In this document: piece by piece, positions 14,963-23,751 of the stretch
Layout of the letters: each line of letters opens with the position of its first letter
How positions within the stretch are numbered: the first letter of the stretch is position 1
Source of the DNA: Clostridia bacterium
Lineage (GTDB): Bacteria; Bacillota; Clostridia; Lutisporales; Lutisporaceae
NCBI GenBank assembly: GCA_029256325.1
Contig: JAQSYD010000026.1
Location: 1-64,000 of the forward strand
Reading direction: 5' to 3'
Length of the DNA: 64,000 nt
The notes under the pieces: generated by a model
The model's input: the letters and a program-made list of their open reading frames with translations, nothing else
What the model was told of the DNA's origin: nothing
The model's database searches: none
Program-made: the position numbers and the translations under genes

Positions 14963-16885
14963 ATGAAAGCTGAAGTAATCAATAAATATTCTATTTTACT
15001 TATGTTGTTTATGATTCTATCTACTTTAAGCAAAATATACTTTATGTATCTGAATACTTTTGCACCCAGCAGTGTCGTACTTGCTTTGATTAGGACTTTG
15101 ATAATCCTTGCAACATTATATTTTATATTAAATTACATATTATTTAGGAAAAGCTTTGTTTTTAAGCTGCTAATACATGAGCTGCTGGCTGTGATCATAC
15201 TTGCAGATATTCTATATTTCAAATACTTTAATACATTACCCTCAGGTACTGATTTGCAGCTGCTGCCAGTCATCCCCTCAATTTGGGACAGTATTACAGA
15301 GTTATTCAAACCGGAATATACCCTTCTATTTATAGATATCCTCCCATTGTTCATTTGTCAGCTTATCTGGGGTCGAAAAGTAAAACCTCAAAAGAAAGGT
15401 CTTAAGCTTCATTTTTTAATAACCGCGTTTTTGATCTTGGCAGTGTCTATTGACTATGGTATCTTCGGAAGCAGTAACAGCTATCAGAACTTTGACAGCT
15501 TTGGCTTGGTTCATTTTCATGGAAGTCAGTTCAAGGAAATGCTGCTGCGTAAAGAAGCCTATAATAAAAACACGCTATCTATAAAAAGCTTGGAAGAGGA
15601 AGCAGAGAAAAATAGTTTTCAGCCCAAGCATTTTGGTATAGCACGGGATAGAAATGTCATCCTGATACAGGTTGAAGCACTTCAAGGCTTTACAATAAAT
15701 AGATATTATAACGGTCAGGAGATAACCCCTAACCTCAATAAATTAGTCAGGCAAGAGAGCCTATACTTTGACAATTATTATCATCATATTGCAAAGGGCG
15801 GAACCTCTGATGCTGAATTCACTACGCTGCACTCCTTATATCCATCCTCTGACCTTCCTTCCTATAACAAATATGTAGATAAAAGCTTATATGGCTTACC
15901 CAAAATACTAAAGGATAAAGGCTATACAACGATAGCCTTTCACGGCTACAAGCCTGAATTCTGGAATAGAGCAGAAATGTATTCTTCCATTGGCTTCGAC
16001 AAATTTATAAGTGGCAATGAATTAAAGAGAAGTGATGTCATAGGCTGGGGAGTAAGCGATAAAGCTTTTTTCAAGCAGGTCTCCAGGTACTTGGCTAAGG
16101 TAAGACAGCCTGTATTCGCCTTTTCCATTACTCTTTCCAATCACTATCCATACAATTTGCCGGAAAAATATAAAACGTTCAAACTGCCCGAACAACCGCA
16201 AAACAACTTTATTGGACGTTACCTGCAATCTGTCAATTATACAGATGCTGCCATAGGTGAATTCCTTGCTGAGTTAAAAAAATTAGGTCTCTATGAAAAT
16301 TCCATTATCGCGATTTATGGAGATCACCATGCAATCAATAACACCGATATCCGTCTGTATAGGCAAATGTCTCAGCTGCTCGGTTATAAATACAGTGTAG
16401 AGGAGATGACCCAGGTACCTCTAATCATTCACATTCCTAACTCTGAACTCAATGAAACTATCACAACAGTGGGAGGACAGCTTGATTTCCTTCCCACCAT
16501 GCTAAATTTGCTGGGAATTCACGAGGGAAATATCAAGTACTATGGCCAGGACCTGTGTAATGCCATCAACGGCTTTGCTACAACGCAGATGATGCTGACC
16601 AAGGGCTCTTTTATTGATGAGCAAAAGGTATTTATCATGTCGGCAGATGGAATATTCGAGAATGGAAGGGCTTGGAATCGCATCACAAAAGAGCCCGTAA
16701 GCACAGAACTGTGCCGTGCAGGCTATGAAAAGATCATGAAGGAAACAGAAGAGTGCAGTTATATGCTTACGAATGATTTGTTGTTGAAAATAGATGTGGA
16801 AGCAAATAAAAAGATTCGTACAACCACACATTTAGATGTGTTTAAATATAGGGTTTTACAGATTATTAATGTAATGTTTAAATAG
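14963..16885 (+). CDS. LTA synthase family sulfatase (phosphoglycerol transferase)
   Basis: A 640-aa membrane enzyme of the lipoteichoic acid synthase family, which polymerises or adds glycerol-phosphate outside the cell. About five membrane helices occupy residues 1-175. An extracytoplasmic alkaline-phosphatase-fold domain follows, with VILIQVEALQGF near 230, the nucleophile-type GGTSDAEF near 275 and metal-site motifs IYGDHHAI and HIPNSELNE. The ATG has GGAGGGG upstream. Its divergent neighbour is fprA. The exact acceptor lipid cannot be told, and family members also modify other glycans. Confidence 0.88.
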   Translation: MKAEVINKYSILLMLFMILSTLSKIYFMYLNTFAPSSVVLALIRTLIILATLYFILNYILFRKSFVFKLLIHELLAVIILADILYFKYFNTLPSGTDLQLLPVIPSIWDSITELFKPEYTLLFIDILPLFICQLIWGRKVKPQKKGLKLHFLITAFLILAVSIDYGIFGSSNSYQNFDSFGLVHFHGSQFKEMLLRKEAYNKNTLSIKSLEEEAEKNSFQPKHFGIARDRNVILIQVEALQGFTINRYYNGQEITPNLNKLVRQESLYFDNYYHHIAKGGTSDAEFTTLHSLYPSSDLPSYNKYVDKSLYGLPKILKDKGYTTIAFHGYKPEFWNRAEMYSSIGFDKFISGNELKRSDVIGWGVSDKAFFKQVSRYLAKVRQPVFAFSITLSNHYPYNLPEKYKTFKLPEQPQNNFIGRYLQSVNYTDAAIGEFLAELKKLGLYENSIIAIYGDHHAINNTDIRLYRQMSQLLGYKYSVEEMTQVPLIIHIPNSELNETITTVGGQLDFLPTMLNLLGIHEGNIKYYGQDLCNAINGFATTQMMLTKGSFIDEQKVFIMSADGIFENGRAWNRITKEPVSTELCRAGYEKIMKETEECSYMLTNDLLLKIDVEANKKIRTTTHLDVFKYRVLQIINVMFK

Positions 16886-16891
16886 TATTTC

Positions 16892-16914
16892 AGGGCAGGT
16901 GCTTCACCTACCCT
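16892..16914. terminator. Weak hairpin between convergent genes
   Basis: AGGG-C-AGGTG and CACCT-A-CCCT with a 3-nt loop. No T-run is present, so termination is uncertain. Confidence 0.4.
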
Positions 16915-16956
16915 TGCAATGCAGATATTCAGTTATTTTAACTGCTTTGCGCTTGT

Positions 16957-17829
16957 TTATTCAGACTTTGGATTTGCCTCCTCCATATATTTAATCTCAA
17001 GGATTGCTTGCTTCATTCGAGATGTAAGCTTATTCATAATTTCTTCGAAGTCGTTTCCTTCTTCAGGATATGTGACAAATGAATTTGCAATATGATAATG
17101 TTCCAGTCTTATATCCGAATTCTTAACTTCACTAAATCTCTTTATTATCTTATTATGTATAATGCTTGTATTGTTTAGATTGCAAAAGGGGAAAATGCCA
17201 ATAAAGCTTTGATTTCCATAGGGTATATATATATCACTCACCCAAAATAATTCAGCTAAATTGTTATATATATCTCCTGATAAGCGTTTATACTCGTTTT
17301 CCTGCTTCAAATCTAATTCATCAACAGGCTTAAAGAATGTAGTCATTAATACTGAAAATCTATACTTACCTTTGTTTGCTTTGGATATTTCAGATTTCAC
17401 ATACTCATCCAGACTTTTTGAGATAATCTTTGCTCCTTCATTGGATCCATCTGCTTTAACCTGCATGAATCTTTTTACCCGTTCTTTAAAAAATTGATCA
17501 TCAAAAGGCTTCAAGATGAAATCATTTACCCCTGCTATTATACTTTTTAAAAATATCTCTTTTTTATTATTAGATGTTAAGATAATAATGGGTACCTTAG
17601 GATTCTTCATTTTGACCTTATTTAATATTGAAAATCCTTCTTCTATACCCATATCAAAATCAATGATTACAAGGCTAATGTTATTTCCCAGCTCTTTTAC
17701 AATACTAAGCAATTTCAATGGATCCTGCGCTTCAAGGATAAGCCTATCGTCTGCACTCATTATGGTATGTATTCTATTGCTCATATGAGTAGTCTGAACT
17801 AGTAAAGCTATATTTGTGATGTTATGCAT
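16957..17829 (-). CDS. Response regulator with degenerate GGDEF-like output domain
   Basis: A 290-aa protein. The N-terminal half is a receiver domain with phospho-acceptor Asp in LVIIDFDMG, the conserved Ser/Thr in ILTSNN and Lys in ILKPFD. The C-terminal half follows the GGDEF fold order (YRFSVLMTTF, then a diverged active-site loop YGNQSFIGIFP, then SFVTYPEEG). The GGDEF residues themselves are gone, so diguanylate cyclase activity is not expected. The ATG at 17829 has GGGGGGA 7 nt upstream. It may act as a protein-interaction or ligand-sensing output. It stands alone, convergent with the sulfatase gene. Confidence 0.7.
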   Translation of the reverse strand: MHNITNIALLVQTTHMSNRIHTIMSADDRLILEAQDPLKLLSIVKELGNNISLVIIDFDMGIEEGFSILNKVKMKNPKVPIIILTSNNKKEIFLKSIIAGVNDFILKPFDDQFFKERVKRFMQVKADGSNEGAKIISKSLDEYVKSEISKANKGKYRFSVLMTTFFKPVDELDLKQENEYKRLSGDIYNNLAELFWVSDIYIPYGNQSFIGIFPFCNLNNTSIIHNKIIKRFSEVKNSDIRLEHYHIANSFVTYPEEGNDFEEIMNKLTSRMKQAILEIKYMEEANPKSE

Positions 17830-17961
17830 ATACATTCCCCCCGTTCATTCAAAAAAGCAGTTAAGCTGTTTTATTATTTATATCTATTACATCGACTCAT
17901 TACATGATTATCTTCACATAGATATACCCTTTCGTGTATGAATCTACAAATTCTGTCGCCC

Positions 17962-18183
17962 TTACAGCTCTTCAAACCTATTTATTAGCTGTCCTTCAGC
18001 CTCTACCTGTTCCAAAAACATCTCTAAAGGTCTTACCCAAATTCCCATTTCTCCATATAGAGCCTGATATACAACAAGCTCTTCCAAGGTTTCTGAGTGC
18101 TTTGCCAAATGAAGTACTAAATACTCATTGCCTTTAAAATGTCTATATTTCTGACCTATCTTTATCCTTCTCTTATCTATCAT
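17962..18183 (-). CDS. DUF1653 domain protein
   Basis: A 73-aa protein matching the DUF1653 pattern: YRHFKGNEYLVLHLAKHSE, then VVYQALYGEMGIWVRPLEMF. The family is widespread and uncharacterised, with a small beta-rich fold. The ATG at 18183 is preferred to 18192 because AAGGGG is 9 nt upstream. It is a single gene, divergent from the gerKA operon. Confidence 0.85.
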   Translation of the reverse strand: MIDKRRIKIGQKYRHFKGNEYLVLHLAKHSETLEELVVYQALYGEMGIWVRPLEMFLEQVEAEGQLINRFEEL

Positions 18184-18344
18184 GAACCCCATCCCCTTCT
18201 AGCATGTTTGTTTCATTATACTGAATCTGCGAAGGCTATGCAATCATCAAGTATTTTCTTGGCATATTTGGATAATCTAAATATTTATCAGCCTTTTGGG
18301 AAAATCTATGTTGTATAGCGAGGTACTATTCGGGAGGTATCATG

Positions 18345-19748
18345 ATGTCTAATTATAAAGGCAACTACAAAAATGCAGATAAGACTATATTGGAAGAAAC
18401 CTTCGATTATACGGATTTAGAACTAACTTACATGAATATCGACGCAATACTTGGCGTCAATTCTGATTTCATACACAGACAAATTTGCATCAATAATAAT
18501 CGGGATATGGAGACTTCTATCATTTATATAGATGGAATGGTCAATCTGCAATTAATTAGTGATTTTGTCTTGAAACCACTTATGCAGTCAGACCAATTTG
18601 ACAATTGCAGCTGTGAATCCGATGTCATAAAGGTTATAGATGAAGGCACTGTATATTTTGCTGATACAAAGAAACGAACCAATATCAACGATGTACTGAA
18701 TGATGTTTTGACAGGCAGTGTAGCAGTCATATTTAATAAGCAGAGAACTGCCTTCACCTTTGAAACAAAGGGCTTTGAAAAAAGATCTGTTAGTGAACCG
18801 GCAGTAGAAAATGTAATAAAAGGGGCTAAGGATGCTTTTAATGAAACAATCCGTGTCAATACCGCCACCTGCAGGCGCAAGATAAAATCCCCCAATTTAG
18901 TCATTGAAGAAACCATTGTAGGTAAGCAGACAAAAACCCCAGTAGCAATTTGTTATATGAAAAACATCGCCAACGAAAGCTTGATTCAAGAAGTAAAAAA
19001 AAGATTAGATAATATGTGTGTGGATAATATAATGAGCACTGAGTTTCTCGAGGAATCTATTGTGGACGATAAATCATCCCCTTTTCCTCAAATTCAATAT
19101 ACCGAGAGACCGGACAGATTTTGTACGAATCTATTAGATGGAAGAGTAGGACTCATTGTTGACAGCCTTCCCATTGCTTATATTATTCCGGGTACACTTC
19201 TTCAGTTTGTTCAAGCCCCGGAAGATTATGCGCAGCACTTTTTAATAAGCTCTGCCATACGTTACATGCGGTTTACAGCATTGTTTATTACCTTGCTGCT
19301 GCCTGCCTTTTACATAAGCATAACAACCTTCCATCAGGAAATGATACCTACAGAGCTATCCTTTTCAATCGTAGCTGCCAAGCAGGGGGTACCCTTCCCT
19401 ATGTTTGTAGAGGTATTGCTGATGCTTATAGCCTTTGAGCTGTTAGTTGAAGCAGGATTAAGGCTTCCTCAAACCATTGGCCAGACTGTATCTATTGTCG
19501 GTGCCTTAGTGGTAGGTCAAGCTGCCGTAGAAGCAAAGCTTCTTTCTCCAGCCACCGTTATTACTATGGGCTTATTTTTATTAATTTATCAATGGTGCCA
19601 AATGGATACTTTTGGGGTTCCTTATTTAAGTCCTTTTATAGGTGATGAGAAGATACAGCTTCAAGACAGTTTATTTACATTGCCTATATCATCACTGAAG
19701 AAAAGACCTAACAGCTTAAAATTAAAGAACAAGCAAAGGATAGAATAA
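18345..19748 (+). CDS. gerKA: Spore germination protein GerKA/GerAA family with internal deletion
   Basis: The A subunit of the second germinant receptor, 467 aa. The N-terminal GerA domain is intact (ETSIIYIDGMVN, DAFNETIRVNTATCRRK, TERPDRFCTNLLDGR), and the membrane domain runs through QTVSIVGALVVGQAAVEAKL. After SPATVIT the sequence jumps to LFLLIYQWCQMDTFGVPYL. Compared with the first GerKA in this window, about 38 residues covering one to two membrane segments are absent, with the frame kept. Whether it still works is unclear. GGAGG lies 7 nt before the second of two adjacent ATGs. The stop overlaps an ATG of gerKC by one base. Confidence 0.88.
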   Translation: MSNYKGNYKNADKTILEETFDYTDLELTYMNIDAILGVNSDFIHRQICINNNRDMETSIIYIDGMVNLQLISDFVLKPLMQSDQFDNCSCESDVIKVIDEGTVYFADTKKRTNINDVLNDVLTGSVAVIFNKQRTAFTFETKGFEKRSVSEPAVENVIKGAKDAFNETIRVNTATCRRKIKSPNLVIEETIVGKQTKTPVAICYMKNIANESLIQEVKKRLDNMCVDNIMSTEFLEESIVDDKSSPFPQIQYTERPDRFCTNLLDGRVGLIVDSLPIAYIIPGTLLQFVQAPEDYAQHFLISSAIRYMRFTALFITLLLPAFYISITTFHQEMIPTELSFSIVAAKQGVPFPMFVEVLLMLIAFELLVEAGLRLPQTIGQTVSIVGALVVGQAAVEAKLLSPATVITMGLFLLIYQWCQMDTFGVPYLSPFIGDEKIQLQDSLFTLPISSLKKRPNSLKLKNKQRIE

Positions 19749-19759
19749 TGGAGGCTCCT

Positions 19760-20935
19760 ATGAAAAGGTTTTTTGTGTTTTCTATTTTTCTAGTATTAAT
19801 ATTTATGTTAACAGGCTGCTCTCAGCTTATGCGAAATAGAGCAGAGATAGATAGAATCTTTAATACCAGAATTGTTGCCATTGATAAGCTAGAGGAAAAC
19901 AAAGTATTATATACCATTTCCACAAAAGCAGCCGTTCCAAACACACAACAGCAGGGTACTATACAAAGGACATCTGAATTTCTAGTTTCTGAAGGTACTA
20001 CAGTATTTGAGGCTGCCAGAAATATGGCGCAATATGCCCATAGAAGGCCCCATTACGGTCATACAGAATTTATTATTTTTGGAGAGGATACCGCAAAGGC
20101 GGGTATCCTCCCGTACCTGGACTTTATTAGCAGGAATCAAGAATTCAGATATAATGCAAAAATATACATCATTCAAGGGTATTCTGCCAACTCATTTATA
20201 ACCAGTGTTAGTACAGAAAGTATATTCTTAGCAGATAGATTATCTATTTTAGAAGATAATTCCTTTGCGCAATCAAGGTCGGGTAAGGTCACTTTATCTG
20301 AAGCATTATTTATCTTGAGTAAAGATAACGTAGCGACCTTCCTGCCTGTAATTATCGTGGCTCCATCTAAAGAAGGCCCCAATTCTACTGATGGCGCCTA
20401 TGATTTGATATTAAAAAGCTATGCAGTATTCAAAGAGGATAAGCTGCAGGATTTTTTAAATGAAGAATTATCAAGAGGTGTAAATTGGGTTAAAGACAGA
20501 ACCCAATCCGGTACAATTTTAGTAGATGCTCCCGATAAAAAAAAGGTTTCTTTAGAAATTATACAAAGCAAAACCTCCATAAAGCCTTATATGGATGAAA
20601 GTGGTCTTCAATGCACCATTGGCATCAAATTTAATACAAATATTGCTGAATCACTTTCTTCGGAGGATATATTTACCATAGAGGTTCTTGAATCTTTAAA
20701 ACAACAGCAAGAAGAGCAAGTTGAGACAGAAGTTAAAAAGATATTAAGCTATGCACAAGAAAGAAATATGGATATATTCGGCCTTGTATCAAATTTCTCA
20801 ATGAAATATCCCATGATGAAAAATGAGCTTAGAGAAAATTGGCCACAGCTCTTTCCTGAAATTAAATTTAATGTAGAGATAGACTCTAATATCAATAGAA
20901 CTTATCTTATTAAAGATCCTGCAACCAGTAAATAG
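19760..20935 (+). CDS. gerKC: Germinant receptor lipoprotein GerKC/GerAC family
   Basis: A 391-aa lipoprotein, the C subunit of the receptor. The signal peptide MKRFFVFSIFLVLIFMLTGC carries a clear lipobox. The middle and C-terminal domains show family motifs (ILPYLDFISRNQEFRYNAKIY, GVNWVKDRTQSGTILV, VSLEIIQSKTSIKPY, WPQLFPEIKFNVEIDSNI). The ATG at 19760 has GGAGG 5 nt upstream and is preferred over 19748, which overlaps the gerKA stop. This copy is intact and may be able to serve both operons. It sits on the outer face of the spore inner membrane. Confidence 0.93.
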   Translation: MKRFFVFSIFLVLIFMLTGCSQLMRNRAEIDRIFNTRIVAIDKLEENKVLYTISTKAAVPNTQQQGTIQRTSEFLVSEGTTVFEAARNMAQYAHRRPHYGHTEFIIFGEDTAKAGILPYLDFISRNQEFRYNAKIYIIQGYSANSFITSVSTESIFLADRLSILEDNSFAQSRSGKVTLSEALFILSKDNVATFLPVIIVAPSKEGPNSTDGAYDLILKSYAVFKEDKLQDFLNEELSRGVNWVKDRTQSGTILVDAPDKKKVSLEIIQSKTSIKPYMDESGLQCTIGIKFNTNIAESLSSEDIFTIEVLESLKQQQEEQVETEVKKILSYAQERNMDIFGLVSNFSMKYPMMKNELRENWPQLFPEIKFNVEIDSNINRTYLIKDPATSK

Positions 20936-20944
20936 AAGGGTAAG

Positions 20945-21151
20945 GTGAAATTGATGATTCTCCTTATTTGTATTGTATTAATTATCAGTTTTCTTGATCT
21001 TAGCGCCATGATTAAGAATAAACAGCAAACCGATATCATCTGCTTTATAATAATAGCAGTTGGAACTGTACTATATGGATATTATTATAATACTCATATT
21101 TATACTGCCAGTTTCATTGGGTTCGTGCTTAAATTGTTGCAAGTGCAGTAA
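20945..21151 (+). CDS. Small two-helix membrane protein of the ger operon
   Basis: A 68-aa protein with two hydrophobic segments (about residues 1-19 and 31-47), between gerKC and gerKB. It has the same position and build as the ORF at 785-994, although residue similarity is low. The start is a GTG at 20945 or an ATG at 20954 with AAGGTG 6 nt upstream. A germination-modulating role like that of Bacillus ger 'D' genes is possible by analogy only. Confidence 0.65.
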   Translation: MKLMILLICIVLIISFLDLSAMIKNKQQTDIICFIIIAVGTVLYGYYYNTHIYTASFIGFVLKLLQVQ

Positions 21152-21164
21152 AGGAGCGATAAGT

Positions 21165-22262
21165 ATGCAGCAAGCTCAAAAAACAAGGGATAAAGTTTCA
21201 ATGAGACAGTTGGTTATGATATATATTATAACCGGCTTTTCTCCTGCCATAAGATTTCTTCCTGCTTTCACAGCACAGGTCGCAAAGGAAGCAGGTTGGA
21301 TATCACCTGTCGCTGCTTTAATTCCTATAGGTCTTACTGTATTTTTTCTGCACAGTGTGTTTAGTAAGACGAAAGACAAAAGTACCTTTGAAGTTACTAC
21401 CGATATACTTGGAAAGTATGCCAGTGCGTTCATCCTTTTTATACATCTAATATGGGTATTATTTCTGCTAGGCTATTATGTCCGCTTACATGGAGAAAGG
21501 CTAGCAAGTACTTTATTTCCGAATGTCAATATGACTTTTTTTATTGTAATTATCTTAGCTATAACATCATTTATACTCCGTTCAGGGGCTACAGCCATTG
21601 CTAGAATGGGAGAATTTATAACCCCTATCCTATTGTTGTTATATGCATTTATATCCGCTTTTTTATTACCTAACGTCAGAGCAGATGCCTTACTGCCTGT
21701 ATACTTCAATGATGCAATCCCCATTATTAAAGCAAGCGTTGGTACACTTTCTCTATTCTCATATGCATTTATTATATTTATGTTTAGTTCTATGATAACC
21801 AGTAAAGAAAAAACCGCTATCATTATGATAAAAGCCGGCTCTGTTTATTTTTTGATGTTAATCATATTACTAATTATGAGTATTGGACTTTTAGGCAGCG
21901 CTGTAACAGCAAGAGCTTCTAACCCATTTCTCATTATAGTAAAGCAAATTTCCATATTGGATACAATTGAAAATATTGAATCTCTTGTAATAGCGATGTG
22001 GCTTCTTTCTGATGCTATGATGATTGTCACCTTGGCTTTAGTGGCATTAAATATTATGAAATGTCTTTTTAAGCTTTCTGACCAAAGAAATCTTATTAAC
22101 ATACTATTTGTATTCATCTATATTTTTTCTCTAGGTATTGCATCTAATAGATTTCAAATGGACTTGTTTGCCAGTTCTATAATTATATACCTGAATACCT
22201 TCATTGGTTATGGAACTCCTGCACTTTTATATGTGGTTGGCAAGGCACGACAGAAGATATAG
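21165..22262 (+). CDS. gerKB: Spore germination protein GerKB/GerAB family
   Basis: A 365-aa ten-helix endospore permease, the B subunit of the receptor. Motifs include MRQLVMIYIITGFSPAIRFLPAF, IRSGATAIARMGEF-type loops and VPTLSLFSYAFIIFMFSSM-like segments typical of GerAB. The track ORF extends 105 nt upstream through the small ORF. The ATG at 21165 has AAAGGAG 9 nt upstream and gives the usual N-terminus. It is the last gene of the operon gerKA-gerKC-small-gerKB. A hairpin overlaps the end of the convergent HD-GYP gene. Confidence 0.92.
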   Translation: MQQAQKTRDKVSMRQLVMIYIITGFSPAIRFLPAFTAQVAKEAGWISPVAALIPIGLTVFFLHSVFSKTKDKSTFEVTTDILGKYASAFILFIHLIWVLFLLGYYVRLHGERLASTLFPNVNMTFFIVIILAITSFILRSGATAIARMGEFITPILLLLYAFISAFLLPNVRADALLPVYFNDAIPIIKASVGTLSLFSYAFIIFMFSSMITSKEKTAIIMIKAGSVYFLMLIILLIMSIGLLGSAVTARASNPFLIIVKQISILDTIENIESLVIAMWLLSDAMMIVTLALVALNIMKCLFKLSDQRNLINILFVFIYIFSLGIASNRFQMDLFASSIIIYLNTFIGYGTPALLYVVGKARQKI

Positions 22263-22269
22263 CAAATAA

Positions 22270-22302
22270 AGGTTGTTGAAATCTATAAAATCTCAACAAC
22301 CT
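22270..22302. terminator. Hairpin between gerKB and the HD-GYP gene
   Basis: AGGTTGTTGA / TCAACAACCT, a 10-bp perfect stem overlapping the last codons of the HD-GYP gene. The minus strand continues with TTTATTTG, so it most likely ends the long chemosensory transcript. Confidence 0.6.
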
Positions 22303-23308
22303 CATAATCTTTACTGCTTAACATCTCAACATATTTGTCTTCAATCTTTATTATTGGATTTAAAATATCCTGTGGCGGAATATAGACGATTTCACCTATC
22401 AAATTATTTCTCAGCAAAACTTTTGAACCTAAGTAGCAATTTGGTAGATTCTTGAGAAATACATTTAAAACCTCTAAATCAAATAAGGATGCGCCAATTG
22501 TTTTAAACATCTCAAAAGCTTCAAAGGGTGTAGCCCTTTTTTTATACACACGTTCAGAAGTCATCGCATCATATACATCAGCAACTGCAATAATCTTTGA
22601 AAATAAATTAATTTCTTTTGGAGATACTTGCAATGGATATCCAGATCTATTAACCCTTTCATGATGTAAAAGTGCAGCCTGCTTAACTTCCGGTTTTATA
22701 TCTATAACATCTTTTATCAAATCAAAACCAAATACTGTGTGCTTCTTTACCAACTCATATTCTTCTTGTGTAAGCTTCCCTTTTTTATTTAATACTTCTT
22801 TTGGAATTTTAACCTTACCTATATCATGTAAAAGTCCTGCTTCTATTGCTAGTTTTGTTTCATACATGGATAGCCCTATCCATTTACTTATAAGCATTGC
22901 ATAAAAAGCAGTATTAATACAATGAGTATAGGTATAGTCATCCTCCTGCCTAATTTCATTTAGACATTGAACAATTGTATCCTTTTCATTAATGCCTAAA
23001 TAAATCAGCTCTGATGTTGTTGAAATATCGGAATAATTTAAACCTTTACCGGAAGCAAGATCTTTTACAGCCGTCTTTAGCAAATCAACTGATTTTATAT
23101 AATTATTTCTTATGAATTGTTTGGTTTCATTTTTCGCTTTATTAAATACGCTTACCTTTCTTATTCCAAGGCCCTTTAGACGTTCGATCATATATTCATT
23201 AAGAAACACGTCTTTAACCAATAATACAACTCCATTGTCATCAAATATATCTATCGCCAGCAAGTCACCTTGCCCGCATTCAGCAATCGAGATATCCCTA
23301 ACGTTCAT
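22283..23308 (-). CDS. HD-GYP domain cyclic-di-GMP phosphodiesterase-type protein
   Basis: A 341-aa protein. An N-terminal region (residues 1-110) resembles DUF3391-type domains seen before HD-GYP. The catalytic HD-GYP domain follows, with HDIGKVKIPKEVLNKKG near 165, the pair LLHHERVNRSGYP near 217 and ADVYDAMTSERVYKK near 246. HD-GYP enzymes hydrolyse c-di-GMP to GMP or pGpG. All metal-binding His/Asp positions appear present. It is the last gene of the chemosensory cluster, which suggests that signalling ends in c-di-GMP turnover. Confidence 0.88.
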   Translation of the reverse strand: MNVRDISIAECGQGDLLAIDIFDDNGVVLLVKDVFLNEYMIERLKGLGIRKVSVFNKAKNETKQFIRNNYIKSVDLLKTAVKDLASGKGLNYSDISTTSELIYLGINEKDTIVQCLNEIRQEDDYTYTHCINTAFYAMLISKWIGLSMYETKLAIEAGLLHDIGKVKIPKEVLNKKGKLTQEEYELVKKHTVFGFDLIKDVIDIKPEVKQAALLHHERVNRSGYPLQVSPKEINLFSKIIAVADVYDAMTSERVYKKRATPFEAFEMFKTIGASLFDLEVLNVFLKNLPNCYLGSKVLLRNNLIGEIVYIPPQDILNPIIKIEDKYVEMLSSKDYEVVEIL

Positions 23309-23333
23309 GCTTATATCCTCATTTAATTTATTT

Positions 23334-23738
23334 TTAGTCTTCTTCCTTAATTAAACCTAGTTTTTTCATAACATCTAAGAACTTGACTGTATCTATAGGT
23401 TTTGCTGCATATGCTTCACAGCCAATTTCAAAAGCATTTTTAACATAATCAGCTTCTGCCAAAGCCGTAGTCATAATTATCTTTGCTCTTTTTTCTGGCA
23501 GCAATCCTTTTTGAGTTTCTAAATCTCTAATTGTCTTTAATACTTTAACCCCATCCACTTTAGGCATCATAATATCAAGACATATCAAATCATAGTACTC
23601 TCCATCTTGTAATGAAATGAGAAAGGCATCCAGTGCTTCCAATCCATCTACTACAATATCACACTCACCATATTTGGATAAAAACCCACTTAAAAACCTC
23701 CGACTTACTAAATCATCTTCTGCTATCAATATTCTCAC
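23334..23738 (-). CDS. Stand-alone response regulator receiver protein
   Basis: A 134-aa single receiver domain. The acidic pair IAEDD is at residues 5-9, the phospho-acceptor Asp in LICLDIMMPKVDG near 54, Thr in IIMTTALAEAD and Lys in YAAKPID. There is no output domain. It lies between the hybrid kinase and the HD-GYP gene with gaps of 13 and 25 nt, so it is co-transcribed and could carry phosphate from the kinase. Confidence 0.9.
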   Translation of the reverse strand: MRILIAEDDLVSRRFLSGFLSKYGECDIVVDGLEALDAFLISLQDGEYYDLICLDIMMPKVDGVKVLKTIRDLETQKGLLPEKRAKIIMTTALAEADYVKNAFEIGCEAYAAKPIDTVKFLDVMKKLGLIKEED

Positions 23739-23751
23739 TCTATGTCTCCCC

